A stretch of 64,000 nucleotides of DNA from Setophaga petechia. Taxonomy: Eukaryota > Chordata > Aves > Passeriformes > Parulidae. The DNA lies in the NCBI GenBank assembly GCA_024362935.1, contig JANCRA010000010.1, positions 5,696,501 through 5,760,500 of the forward strand, in the 5' to 3' direction. Below, piece by piece: positions 41,152 to 53,400 of this stretch. Each line of letters starts with the position of its first letter. The stretch's first letter is position 1. The notes beneath the pieces were generated by a model that saw nothing but the letters and a program-made list of their open reading frames with translations, ran no database searches and had not been told where the DNA came from. The translations under genes were made by a program, and so were the position numbers.

Positions 41152-44100
41152 CTACTGGTTTTCCTCCCGCATCTGTTCCATGATGTTGATGAGGCTCTCC
41201 AGCCCGAACACGTAGCCCATGTCGGGTCCGTCGTGCACGGTGGGGTCGTCACGGAAGCCCTTGAAGGTGCTGTGAGCAAAGTCAATCATGCGCACGTCCA
41301 CCTTGGGCTGGGCCGAGGAGCCGGGCTCCGAGCTGCCGCCGTCCTGGAGGCCCTCGGGGCCCGAGCCCTCCCCGCGCTTCAGGCGCGCCTCGGGCCGGCG
41401 CTCCAGCGGGGTCCCCGCGCGGCTGTCCTTGCCGTCATAGATGATGAGGAGGGAGCTGGAGTAGAAGCGGTAGGAGGCCTGTCTCTCCAGAACTGCCTTC
41501 AGGCTGCGCAGCTTGGCCAGGACAGGCTCAAAGAGGTCCTTGCGCAGCTCGATGCCGTTGTGCAGATACTGGTAGAGGGCGTTGCGGAAGCCTTCGATGG
41601 AAAGGCCACGCCCGTAGTATTTATTCCTGCATAAGTAATGCCCCGTGTCCAGCTGATAGACCTGGAACACCAAAGGAAATGCACATCAAGTGGGAGCAAC
41701 GGGCAAAGGCCATGCAGAGAGCCCTGAGCTGTCCTGCATACTGACAGGGCAGAGGGAACTCATCCCCATTATGATTGAGTGGGAGCAGGACACAGCTCTG
41801 CCCATTCCCTGCACCCCAGAGCAGCTCATGGGTGCTGCCAGGGGCAGACTCAGGATGCCTGAGCACTACTCCTCTTCCAGGACACCCAAAAGGGGCTCAC
41901 GAGTCCCAGTGCCCCAAAAAGGCATGACACAACTGACCCCAAGAGTTAAAAAGCCAAGTCTTACAGCAGCTCAGACAATCCTCTGGCAGCAGGAGCTGCT
42001 GACACCTATTGCCATTACATGGCAACTGATTAATGAGGAGCCCTCATTGCTTCAGAGTCTGTGGGCAGAGACTGGGGTTTACAAGATCTGGTTCCTTCGG
42101 CAGGTGGGGAAAGGAGCAATTATTGCACAACAGCAAACCCTTGTGCACAGGCCCAGGCACAGCAGAGCAACTTTTTAACCATCAGTGCAGTACAGAAGCA
42201 AATGTCAGACACTTCCATCCCCAGGCATTGTGACTCTGGCTGAACACTAAGCCACAAAAATAATTTTATTAGAAAATCCCCTAAGTGTCTGTGAACAAAG
42301 GAGTTCTGGACAAGGCCATCTCAGGAAATGGCAGGTTCATTTGTTTCAGGTTTAGAAATGAAGACAAAAATAGTATGAATGCTGCTGTACCTACCTGCAG
42401 AGGGAGGTTCAAATTCAGTGCTCAGCAGGAAACACTAACTGGGAGGCTTAATGCAGCTGTGAAAAGGAAGGTACAGCATCTGCAGCCTGGGGGATCCCTA
42501 CCTGCATCCCACACACACGCACACCCAAGGTGGCAGAAGTGCTCTGTTCACACTTCTTCATCTGCCGAGCAGCCTTCTCCTCAGAGGCATCATCTCCGTG
42601 CTGTCTGGTCCCCATCTTCAGATCAAGCACACAGGGAAGCTTGAAGTGATGCACCACGTTCTCCAGCAGCAGGAACTCTGGGATATGTGTCAAGGAGAGC
42701 TCACCCACCACAGACAGGGACCTGGGCCAGCAGCAGATAGGGCTGGACAACAAACAAATAGGAACCAAAGAACAGACAAGACAAACAGCTTGGTGAGCTG
42801 AAGAAAAGGACAAAACCCAAACAGTGAACCCAGACTTTCACAGCTGGGTGAAGGAAACAGTCTAGAAAGTGGAACAGCCAACAGCAGGAAGGTCACATGC
42901 AGTTGTACTGGAAATTCAGAGGGGAAACCGAAAAACAAAACACTGGTGTCAGGAAGGACATAGTATGCCAGTAGGAATTGCTGATCCATTAAGAGAGAGC
43001 TTAAAGTCTAATCAAATTAGCCATTTGACCATATGGATAAACAATACAAAGCCCAGAGACTGAAAACTCAAGGGCCAAGTAATGGCAGGGTTGGCCTGTC
43101 CAGAACAGCAGCGCTGCCCAACACATGAGGGAGCTGGGAAGGTGACAAAGCCAGGAAACAGAACAGTAACAGGAGCCCTCTGTCACCAGCACACAATGGG
43201 CAAGCCCCTGCACTGGGCCACAGCACTGAGAACACACCCCAGGCACTCTGTACAGCAACTTGTTCCAAAAGGGGGAAAAAACACCCCAAAAGTTTGCCTT
43301 AATGAGTCCCACAGGGCAGAGATCAACATGTAAATCTGAAATTGCAACCAGAGCACAGCTAGATTAAATGTGCAAGAGCGGAACTGTGTTTGGTTTAGAA
43401 AGAGGAACTTCATAAAAATAAGAAAGCGTGCTTAAAAAGGAGAGGGCAGCCAAAGAGAATGACTTCTCTCCAAGTGATGCAAGCTATTTAAAAATAAAAT
43501 CTGGAATCTCCAAGCCCACACTTGAGAATTGGAGAAGGCAGCCCAGGCAGTTAAAATGATGAATACAGCTATTAAAAGTAAGCTTGTTTCTATGTGAGGA
43601 AAACAGAATTCAGGTGAAACAAAATAACCCCTCAAGCTCGCAAGTTCAGCAACAGCAGAGAAGCCATTTGTGAAGGCACAGAAAACAAACCCATCTTCAA
43701 CCATATGAAGAAGTCAGTCAGACTGTCTGAAGGTGGACCAAGATCTTTAGGACCCCTTCCAATCCAAACCATTCTATGATTCATTAGTGTCACAGCAGGG
43801 GAAGCAGGAAGGAACAGCTAAAAGGAACTCAACTGTGGCTGAGCACAGAAATGCCAAGGGAAATGCAGGCCTGGCTGCCTCAGGCACAAACGGGTAAGGG
43901 CAGGGCAGCAGCAGCCTGACACACCCAGCTGTGCCTCCCAAAGGATACTGTAGAGCTTCCGGTCCTTGGACTCGGACCGCATGCGGCTCAGCTGCTGCTT
44001 GTGGCAGCGCAGGCTCCAGGGGTTGTAGCTGATCTTCTCGGAGCTCAGGCCACTGTTCCCATCCAACATCTGAAATGGAACATCTGAGTGGATGTGCAAG

Positions 44101-47100
44101 TCCACCCTGGGACTCTTCGTTTCCTGGATGCTGCTGGTGTAAAGACAGAACAAACCTGCCTGTTAGAATCTGTCAATTCTTCACACACTCACAACTGTAA
44201 CATCCTCCTCTGGCACGCAACCAACTCCTGTTCCTTCTCCTACTGCACACAATGCAAATCTTTTAACAGCAAATCTTCACCAATACCCTGGGCTGTGGAA
44301 CCATGCTCCAGGATCTGGTCTATTTAATATCTCTGCTAATAGAGCAAACAGGAACGCTTGCTCCTTGGAAGCTCTGGCTGGGGTGAGGAGGTAGAGCACC
44401 CATATTCAAAATACCCTGGGAAGAAACCCCTGGGTTAATAACCAGGTGGGCTGAAGAGTGTCCAAATCTGCTCTGTATGCTTTGGTTCCACATCTGATAC
44501 ACTGCCAACACTTACCCTGTATCAGAAGCATTTCATATGGATGAATTGGTCCTGAACCCAGCAAAACTCCTGACACAGTCTGCAGTGCCAAAATCTGCTG
44601 GGCTAGCAAGTGCACAACAGCCTGGCCACCTTAAGGAATTGCAGAACATCCTCAACCAAAGGAGTAAGGAACAGAGATCTCCCAATATTCGTGCTGTGAC
44701 TGGGCCCTCCAAGTTTTACCTCTCGGTGCTGTCACTGGCCAGGCCAGGCTTCTCCTCCTTGTGCTCGGTGCCGCTGCTTGACCTGTGGAGGCTCCGGCGC
44801 GAGTGCTTGCGCCGCGGCTGGTCCCTCTCTGGCAGATCATCCTGCTCCAGAGCCTCATTCTCCACATAGGGGTAGGCCACCAGGTTAATGTAGCCATCAC
44901 TGTCTCCCTCAAAACACACGGACACCACACCTGCAGGGAGAAGCAACACGTCAGTTCTCCCGGAGGAGGGAATGCACAACCATTATCAACCAAATGCTCT
45001 GCAGCAGAGAGGAAAACGTAGCTCGCAGAGAAGCAAAGCAAGCCCAGAGCAATGAAAGAGGGGGAAGCTCTGCCACCGCAGGAAATAAGGACAAAAGTGC
45101 AGCTGGTAGGCTGAGGGTGTGATTTATTTCCTTCCTTCAGTCTTGCAGAAAATGTCAAACTGGAGAGAGTCAAGTACAGTCTGCCAAGATGCTGAGGGGA
45201 GTAAAGCATGTAAAATAATATCTGGTTTGTTTGGATAAGTACCTACGTCCTGCAGAAGCATTCCTGCTGTTGACAGGGACTCCAAGCAGGAGTGTGCTTT
45301 CCCTGCTGAAGGAGCTTTCCAGCATCAGAGCAATGAAGTACAGAGCCCTAAGGCCGAGGTGACAACTGCCACTCTTATCACAAGTCAACCAGTCGCATAA
45401 AAAAGGGATCTGCAAGGGCCCAGGCCTTCCTAACAATAAAAACAGGGGGCCCTGGAAGAATAACTACCTCTGCCAAGTGCAGGCCAGCAGAACGATGTGT
45501 CCTGTCCACTTTCAACTTCTGAATGATCCTGGAAAGCACCACAGTCCAAGGGAGGTTACAGATCCTCCCCAGCACAGACTCAGAATGTATCTGGTCAGCC
45601 ACAGAGCAGGACCGCTGACATCTTCATTTCTGGGACTACTGCCCCAGCGCTGAAAATGAGGCCATCAGCCCATCTCCTGATGTGCAATGACAAAATGTTT
45701 CATTATCTTGTCACTAGTATTGACTAGCTGCCAGGAGTTTCAAATGACAGATGCACTGAATCAAATGATTTCTCACAAACATGAGGAAACCTTGCCCTGC
45801 CCAGCTGATGCAGGCCATCCTGTTCCCATCCTTCTTTTCTCCTTATCTGCAAAGGACAATGTTAACAAGGTTCAGGTGGCTGAAACACGACTCCAGAATG
45901 TCACTACATAAATGCTACTCCCAAGTGCTGCCTGGATGTGCCCAAGATACCTCTGTGAAGTCTTACAGTAACATCCAAGAGCTCAGACAGAAAATATCAT
46001 ACCCAGTGCTCCTCTCCCCCAGATCAGTAGGAAAGATGTCTAGGACTATGAGGAAACTGCAAAGGATGAAATCTCACACTGGGAGGAACATGCACATCAC
46101 ATGCCATTAGGGTACCAGGAAGTACCTGATCTCAAGAAGACAAGAGTCCATCTGCACTATCAGCTTCATCGGTTTTAAACACACCTCCCCAAGAAAAACT
46201 CACATCATACGGACTCTAGGAACTCCACAGGCTTCAGTGGGATTTCTGATGGGACACTAGAGCACTGTGTGGCCCCTGAATGGCTGGAGGGTTAAGAGAG
46301 AACCCATCTGTTGTAGACTGCTCCCCTCACTCATGACAACCTGTGTGCAGACACCGGGAGGGAAGCTGACACTGCTTTGAGACAGTCAGGCTGCAGCCAG
46401 ATGCAAAGGCAAGACCCTGAACAGATGGCGGTCCCAGCTGTCTGTAAAGTCCCACCTTCCCAGTGCCACATGGAGACAAAGCAGCAGAGGGAACAGGATC
46501 ACTGAGCCCCCCAGAAGCCTACCTGACCACATCACCATCCTGAACACAAACACACAAGGTTGGAAGCCTATCGAGCTTCTCAAAGACACAGCTGAGCTGC
46601 CAACCTCCTACAATGACACTGGAAAATTCCACTCCTTCAAAGCAGCTGGGGACAAGGCTGCACCTCAGCACTGGGAAAGCCATACTTCCTGCTTCAGCAG
46701 CTTGCTGCTATGGGTCCATAAAAGAGATGGGATGAGGAAGCAATAAATTATGGAACTGGAATGTGCAAATGCTCATTCTATGATTTGACTTCATTAGCTC
46801 AAGGTCAAGGCTGTAATCGACAATAACTTGGTAATAAAACTGCCTCAGTTACACATCCATAACCTTATACTTTGGACTACAACTGTCACACTGCATAATC
46901 TCAGTCTAGAAAGAGGAACACATTCAACTCAGTGTGCCTACCAAAAAAAAAACCTTCCTCTTTTCCAAATGCTGCTATCAAATTGCCAGGCCACAAAAGG
47001 GAGTTAAAAAAAAGCAGTATGACCCCAAAAGACAGCAAGACAGCAGCAAGTGCAGGAAAATGGAAAAGCAGGTTCTTAAAAGGCTGTAGCTGCAGTTTGA

Positions 47101-47341
47101 AATGGCAAGAGGCCTCACCTTTGTACTCAGGTGTGAACTCCTTCATTTCTGGGGGCAGGGACTCGTAGAAGCGCTGCTCCCGGGTGATGAGGGGCTTGCA
47201 GACAGTGTGGTCGTCGTAGCGCATCATGCTGCTGTGCCCGCCCACCTGGTGGATGAAAGGCTCCAGCAGGACCCCCCGGTCTCCAGAGCGAGTGGCATTC
47301 TTGCCATACTTGCCCACTTCCATGGTTTGACAAACACACAT
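41152..47341 (-). CDS. IP6K1: IP6K1, inositol hexakisphosphate kinase 1
   Basis: IP6K1 phosphorylates inositol hexakisphosphate (IP6) to the pyrophosphate 5-IP7, affecting insulin/Akt signalling, vesicle traffic and DNA repair (family knowledge). Five coding exons, in transcript order: 47341-47119, 44930-44720, 44133-43949, 42677-42502, 41661-41152. They total 1,305 nt, which is 434 aa plus stop (human about 441), with consistent phases. It starts [15 protein letters not shown]. The IPK-family motif P-x3-D-x-K-x-G reads PCVLDLKMG (residues 221-229). [11 protein letters not shown] (about 333-343) and the metal/ATP motif IDFAHS (Asp about 392) follow. The linker between those last two motifs is Gly/Ser/Pro-rich and appears the least conserved part. 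The intron 43948-42678 has U12-type signals. IP6K1 was chosen over IP6K2 from the near-identity of the N-terminus and from synteny with GMPPB. Confidence 0.97.
42678..43948 (-). other. IP6K1: U12-type (minor spliceosome) intron in IP6K1
   Basis: Read on the minus strand, the intron begins GTATCCTTTG at 43948, an exact U12 donor. It ends with CTCCTTGACACATATCCCAG at 42678, where CTCCTTGAC matches the U12 branch consensus in 8 of 9 positions and the branch A (42690) is 12 nt from the end. The splice joins [12 protein letters not shown] in frame (split lysine codon, phase 1). The intron also contains a small CR1 tail. Confidence 0.9.
43740..43783 (+). mobile_element. CR1 3'-terminal relic
   Basis: AGATCTTTAGGACCCCTTCC followed by AATCCAAACCATTCTATGATTC is the 3' end of avian CR1 in plus orientation, with one remaining copy of the terminal ATTCTATG(A) repeat. 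Only about 44 bp survive. It lies in the IP6K1 U12-type intron, antisense to the gene. Confidence 0.85.
44931..47118 (-). other. IP6K1 intron, 2.2 kb
   Basis: This GT-AG intron lies between the exon ending PEYK-G and the exon starting GVVSVCFEG. No additional exon, RNA gene or clear transposon was recognised. The 0.6-kb intron 44134-44719 is likewise without notable content. Confidence 0.55.
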
Positions 47342-47436
47342 TGCGTTGGGCACCCGTTGCACTTCTGGAGCATGGGGAGAGCCACATGGGCTGGGAGGGG
47401 TAGCTCAGCACTGGCAATTTTCTTCCTTGCAGTGAT
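47342..47436 (-). promoter_or_regulatory. IP6K1: IP6K1 5' UTR segment with two overlapping upstream ATGs
   Basis: The exon that carries the start codon begins at 47436 after a TTTTTCAG acceptor. Before the main ATG (47341) lie two out-of-frame ATGs, at 47387 and 47373. Their frames run past the main start, ending at 47127 (86 codons) and 47224 (49 codons). Both have C at -3 (weak context), while the main ATG has G at -3. Leaky scanning is expected, but these uORFs could dampen translation. Confidence 0.7.
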
Positions 47437-50400
47437 CTGAAAAAGCAAGAGATTCCTGTTAGTAAAGGACCACTTACACTCACTCCTTGTTCGCTTGGAG
47501 AAGTTTATGGTACTTATTTATAGCCACATGCTCTTCTGTTTTCTGTTTACATCCTGCTTGTTTCCAGCACGCTCCTCACCACCTCTTTAATCCTACAGGT
47601 AAACACACACTAATTCAGAGGCAGTCCCATCCAGAGCTCCTCCAATAGGATTGACAGCAGACAGGGAAAGGAGAAAATACAGCTATTTTAAGCCTCCGAT
47701 CTTTATAAAATATTATTTCCTTCCCTGTTCATTTTATTAGTAAGGCAATGGAGCAGACTGTGAGCTATAGCCCACACCTGCCTATCAGTATTGGTGACTG
47801 ACACAGGCAGTACAAACACTTCTAGAATCTGAAATCCCCTCCTCATGCCTCTGCATTTTTAACATCTAAGTAATTCCAGTTCACCTGCTACTGTCACACT
47901 GTTTCCTCCCTTAGTGCTCACTTCTCTTCAGGCACTGACATTAAAGATGCAGAGTAAGACAGTCATTCTGTCACTCTGTGTGCTGGAACTGAATGGATTC
48001 TGTTCAGATTCTCTCCTTTATTACTCTCAGCCTTTCAGGACAATTTTTTAATGCTTTCACATCACCTATATGCACAACAAGGGCCTGATTTCCAGAGGTA
48101 AGCAAGATACACCACTAAATCCAAATGAGATTAGAAATGCTTTAGAGAAGCAGATGGTCTTTTAGTGTTTGCAGAGTGCCCAGTACAGCCACAGGATGAT
48201 GGAAAAGTAAAGCTGCACAAATTCTCTCAGATGACTTGCCCTTTTTCCAGCTTAGATCACAGCTGCCCCTGAGGGTGCTGGGGAAAATGTCACAGGATTT
48301 CCTCACAACGATGAGTTATCCAAATGTTGGTACAAGAACCAAGTGGTGACTGCAGTGTCCGAATGCACCGAATTTCCAGTTTCTTCACACAGTGTCAGCC
48401 AAGGGCAGTAATTTAAGAACTGAGGGATCCTGGAGGCTTGAGCAAGGGACATGGCTCAGGCTGTTCCTCAGCTGGCCACGGGATGTCTCTGCAGCTACAC
48501 AGCACTGCCAGGTCGGGGGAATTCTCATTAACACGAGCTCATCTCCCCCACTCCAATTCGGCCATGTCAGAGATGAAGCTCGAGAGAGTCAAAAGGAGGG
48601 GTGATGATACTTCATAACATGTTTAACCCAATCTAACCCAAATTCCCCACAGCACGACAATGCTTCTCTCTCCTTGTCTGCTCATTCCTGCTTGCTCCCT
48701 CGCCCTGGGTTTTTGGGATAGCATGACTCTACGTACATTTGAGTTGAATCATCTCGCTGATCCCGTGGAAAACATTTCCTTTTGTGGTTACATGACCACA
48801 CCACTACATTCAGTGCAATGGGAATAATGTGAATATTTAGCTGGCTTTTAAGGCAGGGATCAGGAAATAGGAGGGGAAAACCCCACAATACAGATAATCC
48901 CTCTCTGTAGTAACTCATGTCCAAGTCAGTTTAAGGCATCCCTCAGACTCTGTCTCCCAAAGTCAGAGTCTAAGCTGAATCACAAACAAAAACATGCTGG
49001 GGATTTCTCTCCTCCCTCTTATTTGCTTTATCAACAAGAAGAAATTTCAGCAGCAGACACTCACATGTTTTAGTCAGGTTTAACACAGTTAATATCCAAG
49101 AACAAGCGAGGTACCACCATCTGCAAGAGGTCAGCATTTAACAGATTCCAGACAAATCTTTCACAGACTAAAGTCTCCCCTTCCTGATGCAGTTCTTCTT
49201 GGATTCAATTTCTTTTATTTTGCCAATGACTAAAGCAGAGCTTTCAGCTATTCCAAACAATACAGAGGACAAACTTAACTTCACACCTTCCTGTAGTTTA
49301 AACTTCACAGGACAAGAGAAATACAAGATTCATCTGTGTGACAGTTGTTGTACTCAGCAGACATGCACACGATGCTCAGGACTGCAGTCATCCAAGGGCT
49401 GCTGGGAAATGGCCACAAAGTGTCCTGGGCTCACAGCCAAGTACCCCAGCACCCCCAGGAAACCCCAACATGACAAACTGTGGGTGTGCAGTGCAGGCTG
49501 CCTGGGAGGAAGTGAAAGCCATAAAACCAAAACCTTCTGAGGCTGTGACACAAGAGAAGGAGCTGGGCATCAGGTGGGGAGAGTCCAAAGCCAGATACAA
49601 CTGCTCTACACATGCATCCACACTCTAGAGAAACAGTCATACAGGCAGTATTTTCCCATGTTCAAGTGAATGTGAGAAAAAAATATTTTGTGGCAAGCAG
49701 CATTTTGGAGGCATTTGTAAAGAAGAAGATTTCCATAGGGCTTGAGAAAGTGACACTTTATAGCTCAGACCCAGCTTAGTGTTTTTCATCAAAGTAAAGG
49801 GTTAGTACTAAACATGGATACTATCCACAAACAAAGACAGAAGAATCCCAGCCGTTTCAAAATAATATAAAGCAGAAAACTATTTGAAGTCCTAAATATT
49901 ACTCATCCTTTGTCTGCTAAACAAAAGCATGAGTTCAACTATTTTAGCTGGCTTATAAAATTCAAAGTCCTTCCAATTAAACTGCAAAACACAGTGCACA
50001 GCCTCAGAAACAGCTTGAGAGAGACCAGTTCCTTTAGGCAGATCCTTTGGTATCTTCCACCACCACCACTGCAGCTCAAGCAGCAGTGAAACACCCAGGC
50101 CAATTTAGCACCCACTTCCAACAGAATGATCTCTCCTTAAAAAGACAAAGTCATCACTGAGCCAGACTCAGAAAGGTGGGGGTTGGGGTTAGGAGCAGAG
50201 TTATCTGTGACTACACAGACATACAACCCCCCATATTTCATTATCCTCCCCAGTAACAGACTCATGCACTGGAACAGGATTTGCTCTACAATATTTACGT
50301 CTAGACATCTCTTTGTCAGTGTATCTGCTCCAAGTCTGATCTGCATACCTCACTGTTTAAACACTTCCTGGCAATAAGATCTGTTTTCTTGTAGTAACAC

Positions 50401-53400
50401 ATTTCCAAACAAAATTCAGTAAGACATCCAAGATAACTCTGCTCTTCCTAACCCATTAAGTGGGGTAAACCCTGTCCTCAAAACCAAACATCATCATCCA
50501 GCAGGGAATATATCCTTTTGTAGAAACAGTGCTGTGTCCTTGAAGATCCAGCCAGAGACCTCTAAAACATTACTGAACCCTGGCTGAAGACCACAGGCGT
50601 CTTACCAGACCAGCATCAGACCCAAGGAGATGCTCCTGCCAGTTCACAGCACCAGAGAACAAGAACAATGTCTCCTCTGAGGGTGTCACTTAAAGGAGAC
50701 AGAAAAATGAGCCTTGGAGGTCACCACACGATGAGAGCTGAGGGCAGGGAGCTGCAGTGCCATGGGTGTGAGAATTACTGCTGAGCACCCCACGATGCTG
50801 ATGTCCCTGCTCTCTGTAAGCCATCTTGTACAGGAACACTGGCAACGCTTCACGACTCGCTGGTGAAGCTACTTCCCTAAATAAAAAGGAGAACAAATGC
50901 TTTAGATTGTGATGAATCACACAGCAAGAACACTGCCTGCCCTCAGCAGCTCGCGCATCCGCGTTCCCACACCGCCGCTCCGACTCCAGCCCCAGGCCCT
51001 GTCGTAACCAGGGCTCAGGCAGATGGCCACTGATGACTCTGGAGAGAGGCCACGGGCAAGGGATAAATACAGACCTCAACGTCACCATGACACAAGCTGG
51101 ACTTTCCCTGAGCAGCCCCAGAGCACTCAGGAGCAAAGCACAAGAATAGAAAATACCAGTATAGCAAACAAGAGGAGTACAGCATTTGGTCAATTGGTTC
51201 CTGGTGAGCTAGACTCAGTAGCAAAGAAAAGCAGAAGCATCTGTGCTGAAAAGGAGAATTGTTTCTACTCATGCTGGATTGGATGAGGTATGAGAAGAAA
51301 ATCCAGTCTAAGAAAGTTAAAAAAAAAGCGTTTCCCACTGTGCTATGAGATCAACGTCCCAGCACAAAGGCAGGTTTGAAACACGTCTGTCTAGTCAGCA
51401 GTAAATGGAGATGAGCCCTGGGACCTGGGCAGAGAACTCAACTCTCCAGGAACCTGCAGCAACACTTAGGAGGTAACCAGAAACTTTGGCCTTGGTGACA
51501 TCCAGGAAGCTACAAATTTTCCTAGCTTACTTAAGCACATAGCTTTGAATCCTGAGCCTTCTCATGCATCTTGTCCAGCATTTGAACTACATCCAAATAC
51601 TCCTTTTTGGACAAGCTGCTCTCACCATGACAAGTGTGGCTCGTCAGATTGAGGCCAGGAAGTGGAACACAATCTACATACATGCATCCAAAGTGGAACA
51701 GAAGTCTTAGGAAAAGCTGCTCAAGAATGCCAGCTGAGGAGGAGAATGGCAACAGGGAGGAAGTGCAGTGAACAAGGGCTTGGAGAGGACAAAAGCCACT
51801 ACCACGCACACTCCACCCTGTGCCATGAGCTGAGCTTCCTTCACCAATCCTCTTTCTTCCTCATCAACAGGGCACCTCTGCACCAATTGCTAAGTATTCA
51901 CAAGGAAAGAGCCTGATCTACTTAAGATAGAGCTCGTCTGAACCTCGGGAAAGGGAAATAAAATAAAGCTTATAGTACAAGTCCTTAGACATAGCCTGTG
52001 TTTCTGGCTCCTAAAGATCTGAAGGAAGACTCTGCAGATTTTAGCTGGGAGAGTTAATTTTCTTCCTTATACCTTGTATGGGTCTGTGGTTTGGATTTGT
52101 GCTGAAAACAATGTTGACAATAGAGATGTTTTTATTGTTAGTGAGCAGGGCTAACTGAATCAAGGCTTTTTCTGCTTCTGACACTGCTCCACCAGTGAGG
52201 AAGCCTGGGGTGCACAAGAAGCTGGGAGGCAACACCCCAACTGGCCCCAGGGATACCCCATACCATATGGTGTCAAGTGTAGCATACACAGCTGGGGAAA
52301 GAAAAAGGAAGCGGGGATGTCTGGAGTGATGGTCGTCTTTTCCAAGTCACTGCTACTGTGATGGATCCCTGCTTTCCTGAACACTTGCCTGCCCATGGGA
52401 GGTGGGGAATGAGTTCCTCGTTTTACCTCCCTTGTGCCTGCAGTTTTTGCCTTACCTGTTAAACTGCCTTTATCCCAACCCACGAGTTTTGTCACTTTTA
52501 CCCTTCCAATTCTCTCCCTCATCCCACCAAAAAGGAAGTGAGTGAGTGGCTGTGTGGGGCTGAGCTGCCAGCTGAGGTTAAACCACAGCAGACTACTTGT
52601 GCCATACTTCCATCACACTGATCACAAAGCTTCAGCACTTCTGCCAGCAGCCTGCCAGACCAAGCATTTTCTCCCCTTCTTTTCCTAAGAAAGGAGCGGA
52701 AGCCGAGCCTTTTCAGCTCCTTCTGAGCAAAGGGAGGCTGAGCCGTGTACTTTAACTCTGGCTGGGCTGCTGAAACCACTCACTAAAACCAGTGCGTAGA
52801 TCTGGGCTTTAACAAGGTTTTTTCTTCTTTGAAGCCAGATTAGCAAGAATTGCAAAGGCCCTTCTGCTGTCACCTACACATAAAGCATGGCAAGCTTTCC
52901 GGGAGGGATGAGGTACTGGGAGTCCTTGTCAGGGATTCAGACCCAGGACACAGACAATAGCCCTTTTCTCACACTGGCACGCTACAGTGGTAGCCTCTCT
53001 CTCTGGTTTTATCTTTTTTTTTTTTTAAGCCAACTCTTAGCACACAGCCATTAACAGGGAAGGTCTGTCCCATTCAGCAACATATGGAGCAGGTACTCTG
53101 CAATATTTTGTGAACACCTGCCATGCAGCTGTCTGTGAACAGGGGTAACCCAAGCTGGGGCTCAAATGGCCTCTTCCAGCTTGTATTCCTGTCTGGCCTG
53201 ATGCTGGACAAGCTGGCACTGCTGGGATAAGATCATGCTGGGGAGCAGTGGAGGACTGCACGTAACAGGGATAATATGATTTAATTCCCTTGCTGCTCTT
53301 TTCTCCAGGCTTCCCCTTCCTCACTGGAGAAATGCACCACACTGGCAGGAGGGCACAGGGACCTGCCAGTCCTTGTCACTGCTATCAGTGTCACTGCAAA

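Noticed and set aside
46768..46785. CATTCTATGATTTGAC, resembling the CR1 terminal repeat
   Set aside because: Only about 12 bp match and the expected upstream CR1 block is absent.
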